DNA from: Anolis sagrei | Lineage: Eukaryota; Chordata; Lepidosauria; Squamata; Anolidae | Direction of reading: 5' to 3' | Assembly (NCBI RefSeq): GCF_037176765.1 | Contig: NC_090023.1 | Span: 170,855,006-170,919,005, forward strand | DNA length: 64,000 nt | The notes under the pieces: model-generated | Seen by the model: only the letters and a program-made list of their open reading frames with translations | Told to the model about the DNA's origin: nothing | Databases searched by the model: none | Part shown: in pieces, positions 54,401 to 61,039 of the stretch | Numbering within the stretch: position 1 is the stretch's first letter | Layout of the letters: the number at the start of each line of letters is the position of its first letter | Made by a program: the position numbers and the translations under genes

Positions 54401-54741
54401 CTCAGATGGCAATGAAATACTACGAGCTCTTTTTGGATTCGCTGAGGAACCCCGATAAGGTTTTCCCTGAGACCCTCGAGGAGGATGTCCTTCGCCCAGC
54501 ACTGGTGGCCAAATTCCATATTGCACGCCTTTATGGCAAGTTTATTACTTCCGATGGCAAGAAGCAATTGGAGAACATGCAGGCCTCATTAGATAACTAC
54601 TCCTTCCTTGTTGAGTACTGTGAGAAGCATGCAGACGCCGCCCAGTGTGTTGAAACGGAGCTGGAGCTCAGCCGAGAAATGGCCGGCCTTCTTCCGGCAA
54701 GAATGGAGAGGCTGAGAGCAAAGCAGTCTACTTTCACCTAA
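34560..54741 (+). CDS. KIFBP: KIFBP, kinesin family binding protein (7 coding exons)
   Basis: KIFBP (KIF1BP, KBP) is known to bind kinesin motor domains and regulate their microtubule attachment, and is needed for axon growth; loss in human causes Goldberg-Shprintzen syndrome. Joined exons give 604 aa; human is 621 aa with 7 exons. Helical TPR-like protein. Conserved blocks: EPYRSKYSARELLEGIKQSL, SAGEEHLAKCLQLLERHRLS, NNLGILWSEREDIKTAQPYL, YYLAQVYQHLEMIEKAAQYC, STLKRQLE, IARCWIKYCLNLLQGA, VTDHIEIVQDHSALFKVLAF and RRCKMHKRRIDMLEPL. The acidic linker after residue 55 is shorter than in human, which explains most of the length difference. The order after DDX21 matches mammals. Confidence 0.96.
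34996..35003 (+). promoter_or_regulatory. CRE-like TGACGTCA in KIFBP intron 1
   Basis: Full palindromic CRE 59 nt after exon 1, within the CpG-rich region. Binding by CREB/ATF factors is inferred. Confidence 0.4.
35201..35338 (+). mobile_element. Helitron head fragment
   Basis: AATATAAATAAAAATGTAATG, then TGACACCAAATTTGGACAC. Cut at about 35338 by a BovB copy. Confidence 0.7.
35339..35716 (-). mobile_element. RTE-BovB LINE 3' end
   Basis: Inverse of the BovB 3' end: TCATTCAGTCGTCTCCGAC at the 3' terminus, then AGCTCCTTCAAGGTCAGTCC. The reverse-strand coding includes HIMRRQQSLEKTIMLGKVEG and KRKRGRPRARWMDGI, a BovB ORF C-terminus. Confidence 0.82.
35720..36200. mobile_element. Penelope-like fragments in head-to-head inverted pair
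   Basis: 35720-36075 is the reverse-strand 3' end of a Penelope-like element. 36076-36200 continues on the + strand (AGAAGCCATTGAAATCCAC). The arms TTTTTAATACTGGTAGCCAG and its inverse near 36165 show the fold-back. Confidence 0.8.
36290..36388 (+). CDS. KIFBP: KIFBP exon 2
   Basis: Encodes NNLGILWSEREDIKTAQPYL then ESAEALYNQYMKE. Acceptor TTATTTTGCAG, donor GTAATA, phase 0. Confidence 0.96.
36393..36463 (+). mobile_element. L2 3' tail remnant
   Basis: TTTGAGTCTCTTTGGGGAG, AATATAAATAAAGC and (ATT)n, five bases after exon 2. Confidence 0.6.
36795..37262 (-). mobile_element. Sauria SINE fused to a non-tRNA head (copy 1)
   Basis: Sauria SINE body on the reverse strand, ending AGTCGGACATGACTGAACTT then GGGGAAAGCCTTTACC (BovB-like 3' end). 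Where the tRNA head should start after GCTCCCCGG, sequence changes to AAGAGTATAAATACTCCC and a block to 37262 that is also present at 49152-49338. Confidence 0.75.
37257..37845 (+). mobile_element. Penelope-like element, C-terminal GIY-YIG region and 3' end
   Basis: ORF 37257-37688: HERHCRLLQPEKSAIAEHLM, LHREAIEIHRHVDNFNRKEE and KIWLPVLKNS, the conserved C-terminal part of Penelope endonuclease. The 3' non-coding part (GCATCCTCAGAGGTAGTG in inverse) follows. The N-terminal RT is missing. Confidence 0.85.
37846..38344 (+). other. KIFBP intron 2, unassigned
   Basis: No repeat or exon recognised. Confidence 0.45.
38345..38535 (-). mobile_element. tRNA-derived SINE (same family as 2513)
   Basis: Inverse of the 2513 copy: GGCTTCGAACTCATGACC B-box region and CAGCTGACACTCAGCC. 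The 3' half is missing. Confidence 0.75.
38536..39297 (+). other. KIFBP intron 2, unassigned
   Basis: AT-rich; no ORF, repeat or motif that I can support. Confidence 0.45.
39298..40054 (+). mobile_element. Helitron with a LINE fragment inserted
   Basis: Starts TCTATATCAATAAAAATG after A. Ends with hairpin GCCTCAGCAACGCATGGC, AGGGGACGGTTAG, then T: TTAG in place of CTAG. Interrupted at 39538-39968. Confidence 0.8.
39538..39968 (-). mobile_element. LINE C-terminal fragment of unassigned clade
   Basis: The reverse strand encodes ELKNGKQNVGGQEKRFKDGL and ENWEALALECSSWRSAV, a C-terminal block of some vertebrate LINE ORF2 proteins. Flanked by CACAAATATAT at 39527-39537 and 39969-39979, a perfect 11-bp duplication. 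Confidence 0.8.
40165..40790. mobile_element. Penelope-like inverted pair, split by a hAT MITE
   Basis: Reverse-strand Penelope-like 3' end at 40165-40235 and 40607-40702, then the inverse arm at 40703-40785 (ATAGATGCAGGCGAAATGG to CCCGAAAAAACCTACAAC). The loop is about 65 nt. The MITE sits in the left arm. Confidence 0.82.
40236..40598 (+). mobile_element. Complete hAT MITE of the CTCAAACT family
   Basis: CAGGGATCCTCAAACTAAGG to GTTTGTGGATCCCTG, 363 bp, with identical 8-bp flanks GTCTAGAG at 40228-40235 and 40599-40606. A non-coding, non-autonomous hAT. Confidence 0.93.
41035..41200 (+). promoter_or_regulatory. Intronic promoter-like cluster (CRE and GC boxes)
   Basis: TGACGTCA at 41085-41092 is followed by two GC-box-like CCGCCCC sites near 41110 and 41122, then a pyrimidine-rich stretch. 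It is an island of CpGs in AT-rich intron 2. No known repeat was recognised. It could also be part of an unrecognised element. Confidence 0.4.
41467..41546 (+). CDS. KIFBP: KIFBP exon 3
   Basis: Encodes NGNPPLDSSEHFMTEEEKLS then DQERSK. Acceptor TTTTGCAG, donor GTCTGT (weak but GT), phase 2. Confidence 0.94.
41635..41818 (+). CDS. KIFBP: KIFBP exon 4
   Basis: Encodes FEKVYTHTLYYLAQVYQHLE and the TLKRQLEYSGYYPVEWAFNA block. Only 88 nt separate it from exon 3. Donor GTAATT, phase 0. Confidence 0.96.
41819..42363 (+). other. KIFBP intron 4, 5' part
   Basis: No recognisable repeat or ORF. Confidence 0.45.
42364..43080 (-). mobile_element. L2 3' end with a Penelope-like insert in its microsatellite tail
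   Basis: (TAA)n at 42371-42413, then a Penelope-like 3' fragment (42414-42563), then (AAT)n and the reverse-strand L2 tail (TTATACCCCGCCACCATCTCC) and diverged C-terminal coding to about 43080. Confidence 0.8.
43081..43605 (+). other. KIFBP intron 4, unassigned
   Basis: AT-rich sequence with no supported feature. Confidence 0.4.
43606..45440 (-). mobile_element. L1-like LINE 3' end, interrupted by a Helitron
   Basis: At 45135-45420 the reverse strand carries diverged L1 ORF2 C-terminal coding (QIAEMDKLAIVNKEKT); 43606-44193 fits the 3' UTR. The Helitron at 44194-45100 divides it. Inferred from layout and weak coding similarity. Confidence 0.5.
44194..45100 (+). mobile_element. Complete non-autonomous Helitron, longer subfamily
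   Basis: Starts TCTATATATATATAAATGC after A. Ends with hairpin GCCACAGCAACGCGTGGC, AGGGTACAGCTAG, then T. The body has repeated TTGGGAGTTGTAGT units and a (GATA)n run near 44825. Confidence 0.85.
45491..45740 (-). mobile_element. L2 3' tail with (ATTT)n
   Basis: (ATTT)n, then CCACCCTTCTCACCCCGGAG and GGGACTCAGGGCGGCTTAC. Non-coding part only; the far edge is uncertain. Confidence 0.75.
45945..47177 (-). mobile_element. Vingi/Ingi-like LINE, RT and C-terminal region
   Basis: The 3' end near 45945 is TTTATTTATCGTGTCAGG in inverse. Coding at 46055-46783 (GARNNIIRKLTGTTWGSQPD; zinc-knuckle-like CECGEEQTTDHLLQC) and 46787-47220 (ESFIYADDRAITAQAGSFEM, the RT catalytic box as ADD). Frames are broken between the segments. 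The longest copy of this family here. Confidence 0.75.
47178..47722. mobile_element. TA-flanked MITE with TATACTCGAGTATAAGCC ends
   Basis: Left end CCGTATATACTCGAGTATAAG and right end the near-perfect inverse, with TA on both sides. Inside is an AT-rich (ATA/AAT)n tract at 47470-47640. A second copy spans 52745-53691. The TA duplication suggests the Tc1/mariner group. Confidence 0.8.
47901..47985 (+). CDS. KIFBP: KIFBP exon 5
   Basis: Encodes QCFMESRHCLASANVIFSQA then GQVPSSED. Acceptor CTCTCTCCACAG, donor GTAAGT, phase 1. Confidence 0.95.
47986..48306 (+). other. KIFBP intron 5, 5' part
   Basis: No repeat recognised before the Helitron. Confidence 0.4.
48307..48876 (+). mobile_element. Complete non-autonomous Helitron
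   Basis: Starts TCTATATAAATAAAAATG after A. Ends with hairpin GCCACAGCAATGCGTGGC, AGGGGATGGCTAG, then T. Same subfamily as 28471-29041, opposite strand. Confidence 0.9.
48890..49338 (-). mobile_element. Sauria SINE fused to a non-tRNA head (copy 2)
   Basis: Same composite as 36795-37262: Sauria body, then AAGAGTATAAGTACTCCC at 49146 and the shared block ending ACTAATCACTATGCTGAA. Some small indels relative to copy 1. Confidence 0.75.
49339..49915 (+). other. KIFBP intron 5, 3' part
   Basis: AT-rich, no recognisable repeat. Ends in the exon 6 acceptor TTTTTAAAACAG. Confidence 0.45.
49916..50025 (+). CDS. KIFBP: KIFBP exon 6
   Basis: Encodes ETEQDQQDLRQRKAEIARCW and IKYCLNLLQGARKLLE. Donor GTAATA, phase 0. 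IARCWIKYCL is a well conserved KIFBP block. Confidence 0.96.
50100..50165. mobile_element. MITE end fragment
   Basis: TGCATCTACACTGTAGTC and AATGCAGTTTGGAACCAC resemble the end of the MITEs at 14428 and 29517. Confidence 0.4.
50166..51765 (-). mobile_element. L1-like LINE 3' region with nested L2
   Basis: The flanks of the L2 at 50543-51567 look like one AT-rich L1 3' region on the reverse strand: a T-rich start at 50166, and 51568-51765 with TATTTTCCAAAAATATG. Inferred mainly from composition. Confidence 0.4.
50543..51567 (-). mobile_element. L2 LINE with 257-aa open C-terminal ORF2
   Basis: The reverse-strand ORF 50774-51547 is open over 257 aa: [60 protein letters not shown] and FSVVAPHLWNSLPGEIRSAS. 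The 3' tail is at 50543-50720. The least decayed L2 in the window; 5'-truncated. Confidence 0.92.
51766..52447 (-). mobile_element. L2 LINE 3' part
   Basis: Tail with (ATTT)n and CCTGAGGGGACTCAGGGCGG at 51766-51840. Reverse-strand coding 52060-52447 (HALVTSRIDYCNALYVGLPL, AYKALNGPGPNYLSETISPY). Confidence 0.88.
52478..52640. mobile_element. MITE of the GGAATCCTGGGA family
   Basis: GGAATCCTGGGAAGTGTAAT, CATTCTTTGACAGAGACGGC and AACTCCCAGGATTCCATAGC parallel the copy at 14428-14575. Confidence 0.55.
52745..53691. mobile_element. TA-type MITE split by a hAT MITE that itself holds a SINE
   Basis: Right end GGCTTATACTCGAGTATATATGG, then TA at 53692; inverse orientation to 47178-47722. The left boundary near 52745 is diverged. 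Interrupted at 52959-53604. Confidence 0.72.
52959..53604 (-). mobile_element. hAT MITE with internal Sauria SINE and GC-rich hairpin
   Basis: Ends CAGGGATCCACAAACTTTTT and TAGTTTGGGGACCCCTG. Flanks CTCTAGTC and CACTAGTC (7 of 8). Inside are a reverse-strand Sauria SINE part (about 53195-53362), a C run, and a GC-rich section with the hairpin GGGATGCGGC-GAG-GCCGCATCCC. Confidence 0.8.
53694..53857 (+). mobile_element. L2 3' tail next to KIFBP exon 7
   Basis: GTAAGCCGCACCGAGTCCCC and GGTATAAATAAAG, then (ATT)n-type TTATTATTTATTATTG. It ends within five bases of the acceptor AG. Confidence 0.82.
53863..54741 (+). CDS. KIFBP: KIFBP exon 7 (last coding exon)
   Basis: Residues 313-604: DNIGELDPDRQSELRAQQKK, VTDHIEIVQDHSALFKVLAF, MHKRRIDMLEPLYTGLNPQY, YYELFLDSLRNPDKVFPETL and ERLRAKQSTFT, then TAA. 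A single large last exon, as in human. Acceptor TTGTTTTAG. Confidence 0.97.
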   Translation, partial: DNIGELDPDRQSELRAQQKKEEDEKEKGRKKAVLFGTSDLCDSILAMEEKVSCVFPLDFKEAREVFLVGQNYVNDAKEFFQVDGYVTDHIEIVQDHSALFKVLAFFEEDYERRCKMHKRRIDMLEPLYTGLNPQYYLLLRRQLLFELADTYYEMMDLKVAIGNRLEELDSHTIKKINSLAQMAMKYYELFLDSLRNPDKVFPETLEEDVLRPALVAKFHIARLYGKFITSDGKKQLENMQASLDNYSFLVEYCEKHADAAQCVETELELSREMAGLLPARMERLRAKQSTFT

Positions 54742-55280
54742 ACTCCCCCTCTTCCATGGAGATGTGCAATATTAATGTGATCTCTGTCCATAGAGACGGC
54801 TTCCCTTTTTTGCCAGTTGCCTTGTAGTAATCTGACATCTTCTGTTGTGAGCTCCCACTGTGACAGTCAGCCCAGACCCCGGCTTCAAGTGGAAACCTGT
54901 TAACTGTAGTAACTCTCCCACACGTTAATATCAAATATACAGTGAATGGTGAAGTGGTGCTCGATATTGCTTGCTCTGTACTGACATGCAAAGCTCCCTG
55001 CCTTATTCTCCCGATTTCCACCATGCAGTCCAGTTTCTGATTTTTAAGTGCTGTTCTCCAACTGCTTCCTCCAGTAGGTTGTGTTCACAGTCTGATCCAT
55101 CCTCACAAATAGGTACTACAGCATGGGCAGAATTTACAATTTCTCCTTACTTGTTCTTTGAGCCTTTTGTTAACAGATTGTTAATTTAATTGTGTTATGT
55201 TTATTTTTGTATATGCTACTTGACTTTTTTTAAATCCTTGAATAGGAAACCATTAAATAAAGAGGACTGACAATACATTC
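54742..55280 (+). other. KIFBP 3' UTR
   Basis: Unique sequence after the stop, free of repeats, up to the poly(A) signal. A Helitron starts about 35 bases past the signal. Confidence 0.75.
55256..55261 (+). terminator. KIFBP poly(A) signal AATAAA
   Basis: AATAAA 515 nt after the stop codon, within unique sequence. Cleavage is expected at about 55275-55290. Confidence 0.8.
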
Positions 55281-55295
55281 TGCTTTTATTTATCA

Positions 55296-56349
55296 CTAGC
55301 TTGGGTACCCGGCGCTGCCCGGGTTATTTGAGAAAGGCATTGTGTGGCAAAGGTGTTCTTTATCAGTTATCAGTTAGTGAAGGTACTGCGAATCCCATCG
55401 TGCATGGTCCATCCTCCTCCAAACAGGACCAGGATGGAGAGTGGGTTATGGTGGTTCTGTGTGCCAAGTTTGATCTTGCTCTGTCATTGGTGAGGGTCAC
55501 AGTGATCTCATGAAGTGTGTGAAGGTACTGTAGGTCCCATCATCCATGGTGAATCCTCCTTCATACCACAACAGGATGTAGAGTGGATCATGGGGGCTCT
55601 GTGTGCCAAGTTTTGTCTAGATCCGTCACTTGATAAGGGTCACAGTGGTCTCAGAAAGTGAGTTAAGGTACTGCAAGTCCCACCATCCATAGGCCGTCCT
55701 CCCTAAACTGCACCAGGATGGGTCATGGAGTGGGTCATGGGGTCTCTATGTGCCAAGTTTGGTTTTTATCAGTCTTTGTTGGGGGCCGCAGTGTTCTGTG
55801 GAAACCAAAGGGTTGGAAAGTACTACACATCCCATCATCCATTGTCTGTCCTCCTCCAAACCTCACCAGGAACTAAAGGGAGTCATGGGGGTTATGTGTG
55901 CCAAGTTTGGCCTTGATCAGTCATTGGATGAGGGTCGCAGCTGTCTCAGGAAATGAGTGGAGGTTCTTGAAGTCCCATTATCCATGGTCTGCCCTTCTCC
56001 AAACTGCAGCAGGAAGTAGATTGGGTCATGGGGGCTCTGTGTGCCAAGTTTGGCCTTTATCGGTCTTTGTTAGGGGCCACTGGTCTCTGAAAACTGAAAG
56101 GGTGGAAAGTACTACAAATCCATCATTCTTTGTCCATCCTCCCCCATACCTCACCAGGACTTACAGGGGGTCATGGGGGTTATGTGTGCCAAGTTTGGTC
56201 CAGGTCCGTTGCTCGTGCAAGTCTCTGTGGCCTGTGAAAGTGAGAGCCAATCAGAAAGCTGCCACATACACTTCCGCCCTCTGCATACATACATACATAC
56301 ATACATACATACATACATACAAACAAACATTCACTTTTATTATATAGAG
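55296..56349 (-). mobile_element. Helitron, CCCGGGCAGCGCCGGG hairpin subfamily, long copy
   Basis: Same ends as 20930-21534: hairpin CCCGGGCAGCGCCGGG with CTAG on the reverse strand, and ATATAATAAAAGTGAATG at the head. The body carries more tandem units (AGTTTGGCCTTGATCAGTC type) and a (CATA)n run at 56285-56320. Confidence 0.85.
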
Positions 56350-56359
56350 AGATATAGAT

Positions 56360-56590
56360 GTCAGGAGCAAACCAAACAGTTGTATTGCATTTTTAACAAA
56401 CAAACAAACAAACAAACAAACATACAAAACACAAAGTTTGCAACTTGGTAGTTGATTAAATGTCCTTTAACCAGTAGCTGGTCCCTTGGAGTGCCTCTGG
56501 TGTTGCTGTGAGAAGGTCCTCCATTGTGCATGTAGCAGGGCTCGGGTTGCATCGCAGCAGATGGTTTGTAGTTTGCTCTTCTCCACAAGA
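56360..56590 (-). mobile_element. Vingi/Ingi-like LINE 3' end
   Basis: GTCAGGAGCAAACCAAACAG, a (CAAA)n run, then the reverse-strand C-terminal coding also seen at 45945. Ends where AGAAAATACAGATAGACCAC begins. Confidence 0.75.
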
Positions 56591-56713
56591 AAATACAGAT
56601 AGACCACCATGGATCTCATGGTCCATGTGATGAGGTAGTTGGTAGTATGGCTGTGTGGAAGGTCCTTTTGTTTTTCCTCGCACCCTTTGCTTTAGTTTTT
56701 CAAAGAATATCTG
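56591..56713 (+). repeat. Unidentified short repeat
   Basis: AGACCACCATGGATCTCATG and CATGTGATGAGGTAGTTGG recur, inverted, at 59697-59747. Family unknown. Confidence 0.45.
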
Positions 56714-57228
56714 TTATTTATTTATCGTGTCAGGAGCAGACCAAACAGTTGCATTGGATTTTTTTAACAAACAAACAAACAAAACACAAAGTTTGCCAGC
56801 TTGGTATTCTATTAAATGTCCTTTGACCAGTATCTGGCCACTTGGAGTGCCTCTGGTGTTGCTGCAAGAAGGTCCTCCATTGTGCATGTGGCAGGGCTCA
56901 GGTCGCATCGCAGCAGGTGATCTGTAGTTTGCTCTTCTCCACACTCGCATGTTGTGGATTCCACTTTGTAGCCCCATTTCTGAAGGTTGGCTCTGCATCT
57001 CATGGTGCCAGAGCTCAGTCTGTTCAGTGCCTTCCAAGTTGCCCAGTTTTCTGTGTGCCCAGGGGGGAGTCTCTCATTTGATATCAGCCATTGATTGAGG
57101 TTCTGGGTTTGAGCCTGCCACTTTTGGATTCTCGCTTGCTGAGGTGTCCCAATGAGTGTCTCTGTAGATCTTAGAAAACTATTTCTTGATTTAAGTCGTT
57201 GGCGTGCTGGCTGATACCCAAACAGAGG
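56714..57228 (-). mobile_element. Vingi/Ingi-like LINE 3' part
   Basis: TTTATTTATCGTGTCAGGAG 3' end, then reverse-strand coding (LKSRNSFLRSTETLIGTPQQ, ECGEEQTTDHLLRCDLSPAT). Confidence 0.8.
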
Positions 57229-57319
57229 AAGGGGCTGATGAGTGGCAGTGGCAGCACCAGTGGAGCCCCCAGGCAAAGAGGAAGGGGAGGAGGAGGAGGT
57301 GAAGAAGGTCAACGGTGCT

Positions 57320-58060
57320 TGAGTGAAGGACCTTCCTTCTCTCCCTCATTCCCTTCTTTCCTCCCTCTCCTTCCTTCCTCCCTTCCTTTCCTTTCCTTCC
57401 TTCCTTCTCCTTCCTTTCCTTCTTTCCCTCCTTCCCTTCCTTCCTGTCCCTCCTTCCTTCTTCCTTCCCTTCTTTTCCTCCCTCCCTCCCTTTCCCCCTT
57501 CTTTCCCTTTCTTTATTTCTTTCCCCTTCATTTCCTTCCCTCCCTCCTTTCTTCATCCGTCTCCTTCCTTTCCTTCATTCCTTCCTTCTCCTTCCTTTCC
57601 TTCCTGTCCCTCCTTTCTTTTCCTTCCTTCCCTTCTTCCCTCCCTCCGTTCCTTTTTCCTTCCTTCCTGTCCCTCCCTCCTTCCTTCTTTCTATGCAAGA
57701 TATAAATACAATATTAAATGGGACAGTCAAGAAGTAACGAGAGAAGGAGAGAAAGAGGGAAGGAATGAAGGAGGGAAAGGGGGAAGGAAGGAAGGAGAGA
57801 AGGAGGGAGGGAAAGAAGGAAGGAAAGAAAGGTAGAGAAGCAAGGAAGGAGAGAAAGAAATAAAAAGTGAAATGAAAAAGAGAGGGAAGGAACAAGAGAA
57901 GGAATGAGAGATAGGGAAGGAAGGAGAGAAGGTAGGATGTAACCAAAGAGCAAAGAAAGGGGGAAAGAAACAGGTAGTGAAGAAAGAAGAGAAATAGAAA
58001 AAGAAAAAGAGGAAGGAAAGAGGGAGGGAAGGTTGGCCACAGCAACGCGTGGCGGGTACA
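57320..58060. repeat. Polypyrimidine/polypurine fold-back with Helitron-type tail
   Basis: 57320-57695 is almost pure C/T (TTCC/CCCTT units) and 57740-58030 almost pure G/A, about 45 nt apart, so the strand can fold back imperfectly. The block ends with the Helitron-like hairpin GCCACAGCAACGCGTGGC. GAGTGAAGGACC at 57320 resembles the inner part of the Helitron head. Long ORFs here are composition artefacts. Confidence 0.75.
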
Positions 58061-58365
58061 GTATAAAATAAATCCAATTGTGCTTCTGCTTCTGACCCTT
58101 TGCATACTGTTTATACATTTTGATACCTGGTTTCACAACTGTTAAGGATACATTATAAAATCTGAACTCTGGAAACTGTCCTTCAAGCTTGGTGCAACTT
58201 GCATTTTTATTCATCAGTGGAGAATTGCAGAACTTAGCTTTGCCGTTACAGTACAAGTTGTGACCCATGGGTGAAAGATGAACACTTTGTGCATGCTTTT
58301 GTGGAATGCAAATATTAGATGTGCTTATTCTTGTGTGCCTTCAAGTCATTTCCCTACAGAGTCTG
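58061..58365. other. Intergenic, no feature recognised
   Basis: No ORF or repeat that I can support. Confidence 0.4.
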
Positions 58366-58500
58366 CATGGAGTAGTGGTTTGAACATTGTACTTGTGACT
58401 CGAGACCAGACTTCAATTCCCTGCCCACTGGGTGACCTTGGGCAACGCACATACACTCGGCCCCAGAAAACCCCATGATAGGGGCACTATAAATTGGAAA
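58366..58500 (+). mobile_element. tRNA/CORE (MIR-like) SINE
   Basis: A tRNA-like head (GGAGTAGTGGTTTGAACATT, CAGACTTCAATTCCC) is followed by GGGTGACCTTGGGCAACGCA, which matches the CORE/MIR central motif. Confidence 0.7.
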
Positions 58501-58635
58501 GAAATCTACTAAGGCGGCTTCTTGGCAAGACTTGCTCAGAAAAGTTTTGGCCTTTGTCTCAAATATGTGTGACTACAAGCCACGTTTCTACCAGTTTCCA
58601 AAGTTCAGCCACCAGAATTCAACAGCACGTAATGG

Positions 58636-59414
58636 CAGGGGCGGCTCAACCATTATGCAAAGTAAGCATTCGCAGTATAGTTGATTTTGCCCAGGCTGCT
58701 CTTGAGGCACTCTTGGGGAAAAAATAGACCTTGACATATGCGAGTTGTAGTTACTGGGATGTATAGTTCACCTAAAATCAAAGCATTTTGAACTCCACCA
58801 ATGATGGAATTGAACCAAATATGGCACACAGAACTCCCACGACGAACAGAAAATATATACCTACCTATCCGAACGTATCTCTGCTTATGAACCCACCAGG
58901 ACTCTAAGATCTTCTGGGGAGGCCCTGCTCTCGATCCTGCCTGCATCACAGGCACGGCTGGCGGGGATGAGGGACAGGGCCTTTTCTGTGGTGGCTCCTC
59001 GGCTGTGGAACGCCCTTCCCATGGACATTAGATCAGCCCCTTCGTTAATGGTGTTTTGAAGAAAACTAAAAACCTGGCTGTTCGAACAGGCGTTCGGTTA
59101 AACAATTGCAATGTACACGATGAATATAGGAAACGGAATTATGGAAGATGAATTGGATCACGATTCTAGTTACGAGACGTTAAGGTGTTGTTATTGATGT
59201 GTCATTTTGTATATTATGCTGTTAATGGTTTTTAAATTTTGTATGCTGTTGGATTGACTTTTGCTCTTGTAAACCGCGTTGAGTCGCCTACAAGGCTGAG
59301 AAATTGCGGTATACAAGCAAAGTAAATAAATAAATAAATAAATATCAGAGATTGGGGGGGGGGGGCAAAATACTCTTTGCTTACCATTGAAAATTACCTA
59401 GCCCATTACCTCTG
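58636..59414 (-). mobile_element. hAT MITE (CAGGGGCGGC family) split by an L2
   Basis: Left end CAGGGGCGGCTCAACC, right end GAAAATTACCTAG to CTCTG. Identical flanks CGTAATGG at 58628-58635 and 59415-59422. Same family as 60744-61039, inverse orientation. Confidence 0.88.
58860..59345 (+). mobile_element. L2 LINE 3' end nested in hAT MITE
   Basis: Diverged C-terminal coding (CTTTTCTGTGGTGGCTCCTC) and the tail with GTAAACCGCGTTGAGTCGCC, ending in (AAAT)n at 59325-59345. Confidence 0.85.
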
Positions 59415-59536
59415 CGTAATGGGCTACTATTGGAAAGTAAAACTTGCATCCATTCCTTGACATTCCTTGGGGTTTTTCTTGTTAGATTTGCAGCTAGGGG
59501 GAGCTGCCAGATCACCTCTTCCTTGAGACTTTAAAG

Positions 59537-59661
59537 CAGTGGTTCTCAACCTGTGAGTCCCCAGATGTTTTGGCCTTCAACTCCCAGAAATCTTAACAGC
59601 TGGTAAACTGGCTGGGCGTTGTAGGCCAAAAACCTGGGGACCCACAGGTTGAGAACTATTG
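59537..59661. mobile_element. Fold-back hAT MITE with perfect 8-bp TSD
   Basis: CAGTGGTTCTCAACCTGTG to CACAGGTTGAGAACTATTG. Identical flanks CTTTAAAG at 59529-59536 and 59662-59669. Relative of 4354-4487. Confidence 0.9.
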
Positions 59662-59767
59662 CTTTAAAGGGTTCCAGAGCTGGAAAAATGGGCAACACCC
59701 ACCACCTCATCACATGGAGCATGAGATCCATGGTGGTCTATCTGTACTTTGTGAGCAACTGCACCGA

Positions 59768-60213
59768 GACTGGGAGTCAGCTGCATTAAGATCACTACTG
59801 ACCAAAAGGTCATGAGTTCGAAGCCATCCCAGGTCAGAGTGAGCTTCCAACCAATTTGTGTAGTTTGCTGTTGACTTTTGCAGCCTGAAAGACAGTTGCA
59901 TCTGTCAAGTAGGAAATTTAGGTACCACTTATGCGGGGAGGCTAATTTACGACGTCATAAAAATCTCCAGCAAGCATGCAAAGAATGAGGAAGTATTTCA
60001 TCAGTGTCACAAATAGCCAGTGAAGTGACAGCTCCCCTGGTGGCCAGAATACCCTCATGAAAAAGCTGGAATGTTAAATAGCCTCTGTGTGTCTGTCTAT
60101 ATATGTTGTGTGTCTATGGCATTGAATGTTTGCCATGTATATGTACATTGTAATCCACCCTGAGTCCCCTGCAGGGTGAGAAGGGCGGAATATAAATACT
60201 GTAAATACATTTT
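59768..60213 (+). mobile_element. tRNA-derived SINE, full-length copy with L2-like tail
   Basis: GAGTCAGCTGCATTAAGATC, the B box ATGAGTTCGAAGCC, a long body, and the tail GTAATCCACCCTGAGTCCCC, AAGGGCGGAATATAAATAC. The shared tail suggests mobilisation by L2. Confidence 0.85.
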
Positions 60214-60525
60214 AGATAGGCCTTCATCAGGTATCAAGTTAAGTTTTCCCAACACATGTGTTTTCTTCTTGCCTCTTTCCCCCATTTTTCTCTGCTTTCC
60301 TCCCCATCACACATGTCTTTTTGGCAGAGAAGGCTTGCGACTCAAGAGACAGGATTGGAAGCTGTGACATCTCCAACTAGGAAATAAAAGGTGCTTCCAG
60401 TTCCCTCTTAGCCTTCTTTTTCTCCCCTTCCTCTTTTTCCTCCTGGGATTTGATCTGAAGAGTAAAGAGTTTGATTCCTCAAGCCCTACAGTAATGTGAC
60501 AATTAACATGTTTGGCTGTGATATT
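60214..60525. other. Intergenic, no feature recognised
   Basis: No gene or repeat identified. Confidence 0.4.
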
Positions 60526-60735
60526 AATAATAATATATATAATAAAACTTTATTTATACCCCGCTACCATCTCCCCAAGGGAGTCACTGTGGCTTACATG
60601 AGGCCAAGCCCACAGTACATCCATAAACAAAGGCAATAACAATCAATACAAAACAGTTAAAATAAATGTCATAAACAGAAAAGAAACAATAACAATGACA
60701 CACAAGCATTTAATAATGATAATCTTTACCTAAAG
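60526..60735 (-). mobile_element. L2 3' tail fragment
   Basis: AAAACTTTATTTATACCCCG and CTGTGGCTTACATGAGGCC on the reverse strand. Non-coding. Confidence 0.75.
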
Positions 60736-60743
60736 TCTACAAG

Positions 60744-61039
60744 CAGAGGCGGCCCTAGGTAATTTTCAATGGTAAGTAAACAGTATTTTGGTCCCCCCCC
60801 CCCCCCCCCAATCACTGATATATATATTTTCTGTTCATCGTGGGAGTTCTGTGTGCCATATTTGGTTCAATTCCATCATTAGTGGAGTTCAGAATGATTG
60901 TAGGTGAACTATACATCCCAGTAACTACAACTCACATATGTCAAGGTCTATTTTCCCCCAAGAGCGCCTCAAGAGCGCCCCTGGGCAAAACCAACTATAC
61001 TGCGAATGCTTACTTTGTGTAATGGGTTAGCCGCCCCTG
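60744..61039 (+). mobile_element. Complete hAT MITE (CAGAGGCGGC family)
   Basis: CAGAGGCGGCCCTAGG to GTTAGCCGCCCCTG, 296 bp, with identical flanks TCTACAAG at 60736-60743 and 61040-61047. Contains a poly-C run and GAACTATACATCCCAG. Confidence 0.92.

Noticed and set aside
57191-57835. Several ORFs of 120-184 aa on both strands rich in Ser/Pro/Phe or Lys/Arg/Glu
   Set aside because: They lie in C/T and G/A tracts, which lack stop codons by composition. No domain or exon signal.
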